Source of the DNA: Crocinitomicaceae bacterium
GTDB lineage: Bacteria > Bacteroidota > Bacteroidia > Flavobacteriales_D > Crocinitomicaceae
Direction: 5' to 3'
Assembly: GCA_022448165.1 (NCBI GenBank)
Contig: JAKVAS010000022.1
Location: 1 to 32,324 of the forward strand
Length of the DNA stretch: 32,324 nucleotides
The translations under genes and the position numbers were made by a program. Below the pieces are notes generated by a model. That model ran no database searches and was not told the DNA's origin. It saw only the letters and a list, made by a program, of their open reading frames with translations. Shown piece by piece: positions 31,927 to 32,324 of the stretch; the stretch's first letter is position 1; each line of letters opens with the position of its first letter.

Positions 31927-32324
31927 ATGATAAATCAAGATCAATTAAAAGCATTACACTCTCGTCTAAGTAAGATTCAAGAATATCTCAAAATTGATGA
32001 GAAACGAATGAAACTGAAGGAAGAAGAGTTACGTACGCAAGATCCCGACTTCTGGAACGATCCAAAGAAAGCTGAGGCACAAATGAAGGCGATTAGAGGG
32101 TTGAAGTTTTGGGTAGAATCTTTTGACGGGTTAGATGCAGGGTATAATGATTTGGAGGTGCTGTATGAATTTGCAAAGGAGGGAGAAGCTGAGGAAAGTG
32201 AAGTTGATGAGCAGAGAGATATGGTTCTTAAAGGTTTGGAAGAATTGGAGCTTAAGAATATGCTGTCAGGAGAAGAAGATGGTTTGTCGGCAGTTTTGCA
32301 AATTACTGCAGGTGCAGGTGGAAC
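31927..32324 (+). CDS. prfB: Peptide chain release factor 2 (3' end outside the window)
   Basis: RF2 recognises UGA and UAA stop codons and releases the peptide. The frame starts MINQDQLKALHSRL and continues to the window end. IQEYLKIDEKRMKLKEEEL, DPDFWNDPKKAEAQMKAI and the closing LQITAGAGGT (start of the domain that leads to the GGQ loop) match RF2. In E. coli and many bacteria a UGA codon right after the equivalent of EYL forces a +1 frameshift that autoregulates the gene. Here the frame runs straight through (TAT CTC AAA ATT), so that control is absent. Divergent from gcvH. Confidence 0.94.
   Translation, partial: MINQDQLKALHSRLSKIQEYLKIDEKRMKLKEEELRTQDPDFWNDPKKAEAQMKAIRGLKFWVESFDGLDAGYNDLEVLYEFAKEGEAEESEVDEQRDMVLKGLEELELKNMLSGEEDGLSAVLQITAGAGG

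Noticed and set aside
1-32324. CRISPR array, IS element, prophage or tRNA gene
   Set aside because: I looked for regularly spaced repeats, transposase or integrase motifs and tRNA T-arm/CCA patterns in the gaps and saw none.

Overview
The window reads as chromosome of a free-living, probably marine or aquatic member of the Bacteroidota, most likely order Flavobacteriales. A Crocinitomicaceae- or Fluviicola-like lineage is my guess, not a demonstrated placement. The reasons are low GC, genes of the type IX secretion system (T9SS) world (a C-terminal type A sorting domain and two PorP/SprF proteins), Lys/Asp-rich lipoboxes, a threonine dehydrogenase of the SDR type, and repeated TAnnTTTG promoter elements typical of the phylum. 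No tRNA, rRNA, IS element, prophage or CRISPR array is visible. Gene density is high and the content looks mostly like core genome.

Layout. 1-2490: tail of an outer-membrane barrel gene, a lipoprotein with PKD/Ig-like domains and a T9SS-secreted protein, probably one operon. About 2504-2886: RNase P RNA (rnpB), whose 3' end overlaps the end of an antisense membrane-protein gene. 2841-4405: that membrane protein and a solute-binding-type lipoprotein, both on minus. 4505-5053: a HEAT-like protein. 5050-8892 (minus): sufA-like, sufB, sufC, sufD. 9017-10818: small Cys-rich lipoprotein, ribF, and an exported leucine-rich-repeat protein overlapping ribF. 11077-14651: a porP / PD40-SprB-OmpA-like / porP trio. 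14648-17579: a LolC/E-type permease with an extra Ig-like insert, divergent from a NamZ-type (DUF1343) lipoprotein.

17812-24401 (all minus): kynA-purE, then a LiaF-like / LytS-type kinase / LytTR regulator operon, then hmgA-hppD ending in a strong terminator. 24664-30044 (plus): threonine dehydrogenase, a MORN-repeat exported protein, then deoC with a catalytic aldehyde dehydrogenase and a truncated ALDH-like partner. 30332-31823 (minus): gcvH, a VanZ-like gene and tonB. 31927-end: 5' part of prfB.

Functional themes. One is amino-acid catabolism: Trp (kynA), Phe/Tyr (hppD, hmgA), Thr (tdh), Gly (gcvH). Another is deoxynucleoside use: deoC makes acetaldehyde and the ALDH pair probably oxidises it. 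There is also Fe-S assembly without a local cysteine desulfurase, and envelope biology. The points I find most worth a second look are the roughly 135-residue insert in the LolC/E-like permease, the porP-flanked PorE-like protein carrying a SprB-type repeat, the split ALDH16-like pair beside deoC, the LiaF-LytS-LytT operon, and the rnpB 3' end shared with an antisense gene.
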